DNA of 64,000 nucleotides. It comes from an uncultured Pelagibacteraceae bacterium. GTDB lineage: Bacteria; Pseudomonadota; Alphaproteobacteria; Pelagibacterales; Pelagibacteraceae. This document shows positions 62,968-64,000 of this stretch, piece after piece; positions within the stretch are counted from its first letter, which is position 1; each line of letters starts with the position of its first letter. The stretch spans positions 113,670-177,669 of the forward strand of contig CACIPQ010000002.1 in the NCBI GenBank assembly GCA_902588585.1, in the 5' to 3' direction. Both the position numbers and the translations under genes were made by a program. The notes beneath the pieces are model-generated. The model had not been told where the DNA came from. It saw nothing but the letters and a program-made list of their open reading frames with translations, and did not search any database.

Positions 62968-62987
62968 GGAAACTAAATATAGTTTCC
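62968..62987. promoter_or_regulatory. Perfect inverted repeat directly upstream of gcrA
   Basis: GGAAACTA-N4-TAGTTTCC, 8-bp arms, ending 6 nt before the gcrA ATG and occupying the place of the ribosome binding site. It could be an operator or an RNA hairpin blocking translation. The rest of the 137-nt gap (62857-62993) is AT-rich. Confidence 0.5.
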
Positions 62988-62993
62988 CTATAA

Positions 62994-63491
62994 ATGAGTT
63001 GGACCCAAGATAAAGAGCAAAAATTAAGAGAATTGTGGGAAAAAGGGCATACTGCAAGTCAGATTGCCGAAATTCTAGGCGACACAACAAGAAATGCTGT
63101 CATTGGAAAAGCACATAGACTTAAGCTAGCTGCAAGAGCCACATCTAACAAATCACAAGCTCAAAAAAGACAAGTTACAAACAGTAATGTTAAAGATGAA
63201 AAAAACATTAGTAGAAAAAGTAGATTTAAATCAATTCTTTTGGATAAGAATTTTGAGCCTGAAAACCCAAAAACACTAGAACAGTTAGAGAATAATAATT
63301 GCAGGTGGCCAATAGGACACCCTGATGAAGAAAACTTTTATTTTTGTGGTAGAAAGCCTATAGAAGGATTTGCCTACTGCAAATTGCATGTATTGTACGC
63401 CTTCCAACCTAAAAACCCAAAAGAAGAGCTCATTGACAAAGAAGATGATGTTCCAGCATTTATAGAAAAGAAAGTTAAAGCTTCTAAATAA
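62994..63491 (+). CDS. gcrA: Cell cycle regulator GcrA
   Basis: 165 residues. The N-terminal helix-turn-helix SWTQDKEQKLRELWEKGHTA and RNAVIGKAHRLKL matches GcrA, and the C-terminal part has NCRWPIGHPDEENFYFCG...YCKLH, the Cys-rich sigma-70 binding domain. GcrA binds methylated GANTC promoters and recruits RNA polymerase; CcrM (4677) makes those marks. Both members of the circuit are in this window. Confidence 0.95.
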   Translation: MSWTQDKEQKLRELWEKGHTASQIAEILGDTTRNAVIGKAHRLKLAARATSNKSQAQKRQVTNSNVKDEKNISRKSRFKSILLDKNFEPENPKTLEQLENNNCRWPIGHPDEENFYFCGRKPIEGFAYCKLHVLYAFQPKNPKEELIDKEDDVPAFIEKKVKASK

Positions 63492-63519
63492 ACCAATATA
63501 ATAAAATCTTAATTATTAA

Positions 63520-64000
63520 TTAACAGCCTTTGAATGACTTGGACATATTTTTAATCAATTTAAAATATAGTCCTTTACCTGGGTCTAGAGTAGCTCCCAA
63601 TGGATCTAGAACTCCCGTTTTTATGTTCATATCTTTGGCAACGGCATTTATTATATCTGGATTAAATTGAGGTTCTGAAAATATGCAACTAACTTTATCA
63701 TGCTCGATTATTTCTCTAATTTCTGACAATTGTTCTGCTCCAGGCATAACATCTGTGTTCACTGTAAAAGCTCCCAATACAGTAACTTTAAATCTATTTT
63801 CAAAATATTGGTAAGCGTCATGAAATACAATAAATGAAATATCTTTATTTAGCTCATTCTTTACATCTTTAATAAGCTTATCAATATCTTTTAGAGCTTT
63901 ATCTAAATTGTTTTTATAAACAGAAGAATTCTTTTCATCATTCTCGATTAGATGTTCAGCCATTTCACTTAAAATTATTTTTGCATTAATAGGGTCTAAC
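63520..64000 (-). CDS. znuA: Zinc ABC transporter substrate-binding protein (ZnuA type), C-terminal part
   Basis: The frame is open to the right window edge; upstream of residue M (63963) it continues as LDPINAKIILSE, the conserved ZnuA segment, so the gene is cut by the window. ISFIVFHDAYQYFE has a metal His, CIFSEPQFNPDIINAV and TGVLDPLGATLDPG the C-terminal lobe. It would capture Zn2+ in the periplasm. 28 nt from the convergent gcrA stop. Confidence 0.9.
   Translation of the reverse strand, partial: LDPINAKIILSEMAEHLIENDEKNSSVYKNNLDKALKDIDKLIKDVKNELNKDISFIVFHDAYQYFENRFKVTVLGAFTVNTDVMPGAEQLSEIREIIEHDKVSCIFSEPQFNPDIINAVAKDMNIKTGVLDPLGATLDPGKGLYFKLIKNMSKSFKGC

Overview
The window is a gene-dense, very AT-rich stretch of chromosome from a streamlined marine-type alphaproteobacterium. 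Alphaproteobacterial marks are the CcrM/GcrA pair, an F0 ATP synthase operon with separate b and b' subunits and no F1 genes beside it, DUF2093, a BamF-like lipoprotein, the short-form HisG/HisZ pair, a tRNA-His with A73 and no G-1, and the SRP RNA-dnaX-ybaB-recR block. The lack of spacers, many 1-20 nt gene overlaps, low GC and retinal genes suggest a Pelagibacterales (SAR11)-like or HIMB59/AEGEAN-169-like lineage; I cannot place it more precisely. I saw no insertion sequence, prophage, CRISPR array or rRNA.

Layout. 1-8.4 kb: CCA-adding enzyme (partial), tRNA-Gln, ispE, a TPR protein, DNA maintenance genes (family-4 UDG, rnhB, ccrM, mutY), an FAD monooxygenase, a DUF721 protein. 8.4-13.8 kb: dsbA, a short SMC ATPase, then F0 ATP synthase (atpI-B-E-F'-F). 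13.8-18.1 kb: crtI-crtB-crtY-blh, a beta-carotene-to-retinal pathway directly behind the F0 genes, then ispH, thrB, rnhA, a rhodanese. 20.8-28.9 kb (minus strand): a long terminal oxidase operon (86-aa protein, coxB, coxA, two subunit III-like proteins, subunit IV, ctaB, ctaG, 57-aa protein) running by overlapping codons into thrC and a peroxiredoxin. 29-37.6 kb: rsmE, quinone oxidoreductase, small membrane proteins, ubiA, and the lipid A/LPS set msbA-waaA-lpxK-lpxL. 37.6-45.8 kb: purD, rsmD, pgi, bamF-like, lspA, ileS, ribF, HAD phosphatase. 45.9-51.5 kb: groESL, then facing it a histidine block (His-rich leader ORF, tRNA-His, hisS, hisZ, hisG) and cspA. 51.6-64 kb: accA with a membrane tail, malate synthase G, recR-ybaB-dnaX-SRP RNA, pheA, kdsB, a membrane cytochrome c, argF-argD, an ABC-2 permease, gcrA and the end of a znuA-like gene.

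How it works together. The window shows an aerobic cell: membrane-anchored cytochrome c plus an A-type oxidase make proton motive force, F0 uses it, and retinal synthesis implies a proteorhodopsin elsewhere. CcrM methylates GANTC and GcrA reads it. The most notable organisational feature is that all three structural RNA genes (tRNA-Gln, tRNA-His, SRP RNA) end only 4-7 nt before the start codon of the next gene, two of which (CCA enzyme, HisRS) act on tRNA. Leads worth testing are the histidine block with a candidate HTHSHRVH leader peptide, a hinge-less SMC, and AccA with a C-terminal membrane helix.
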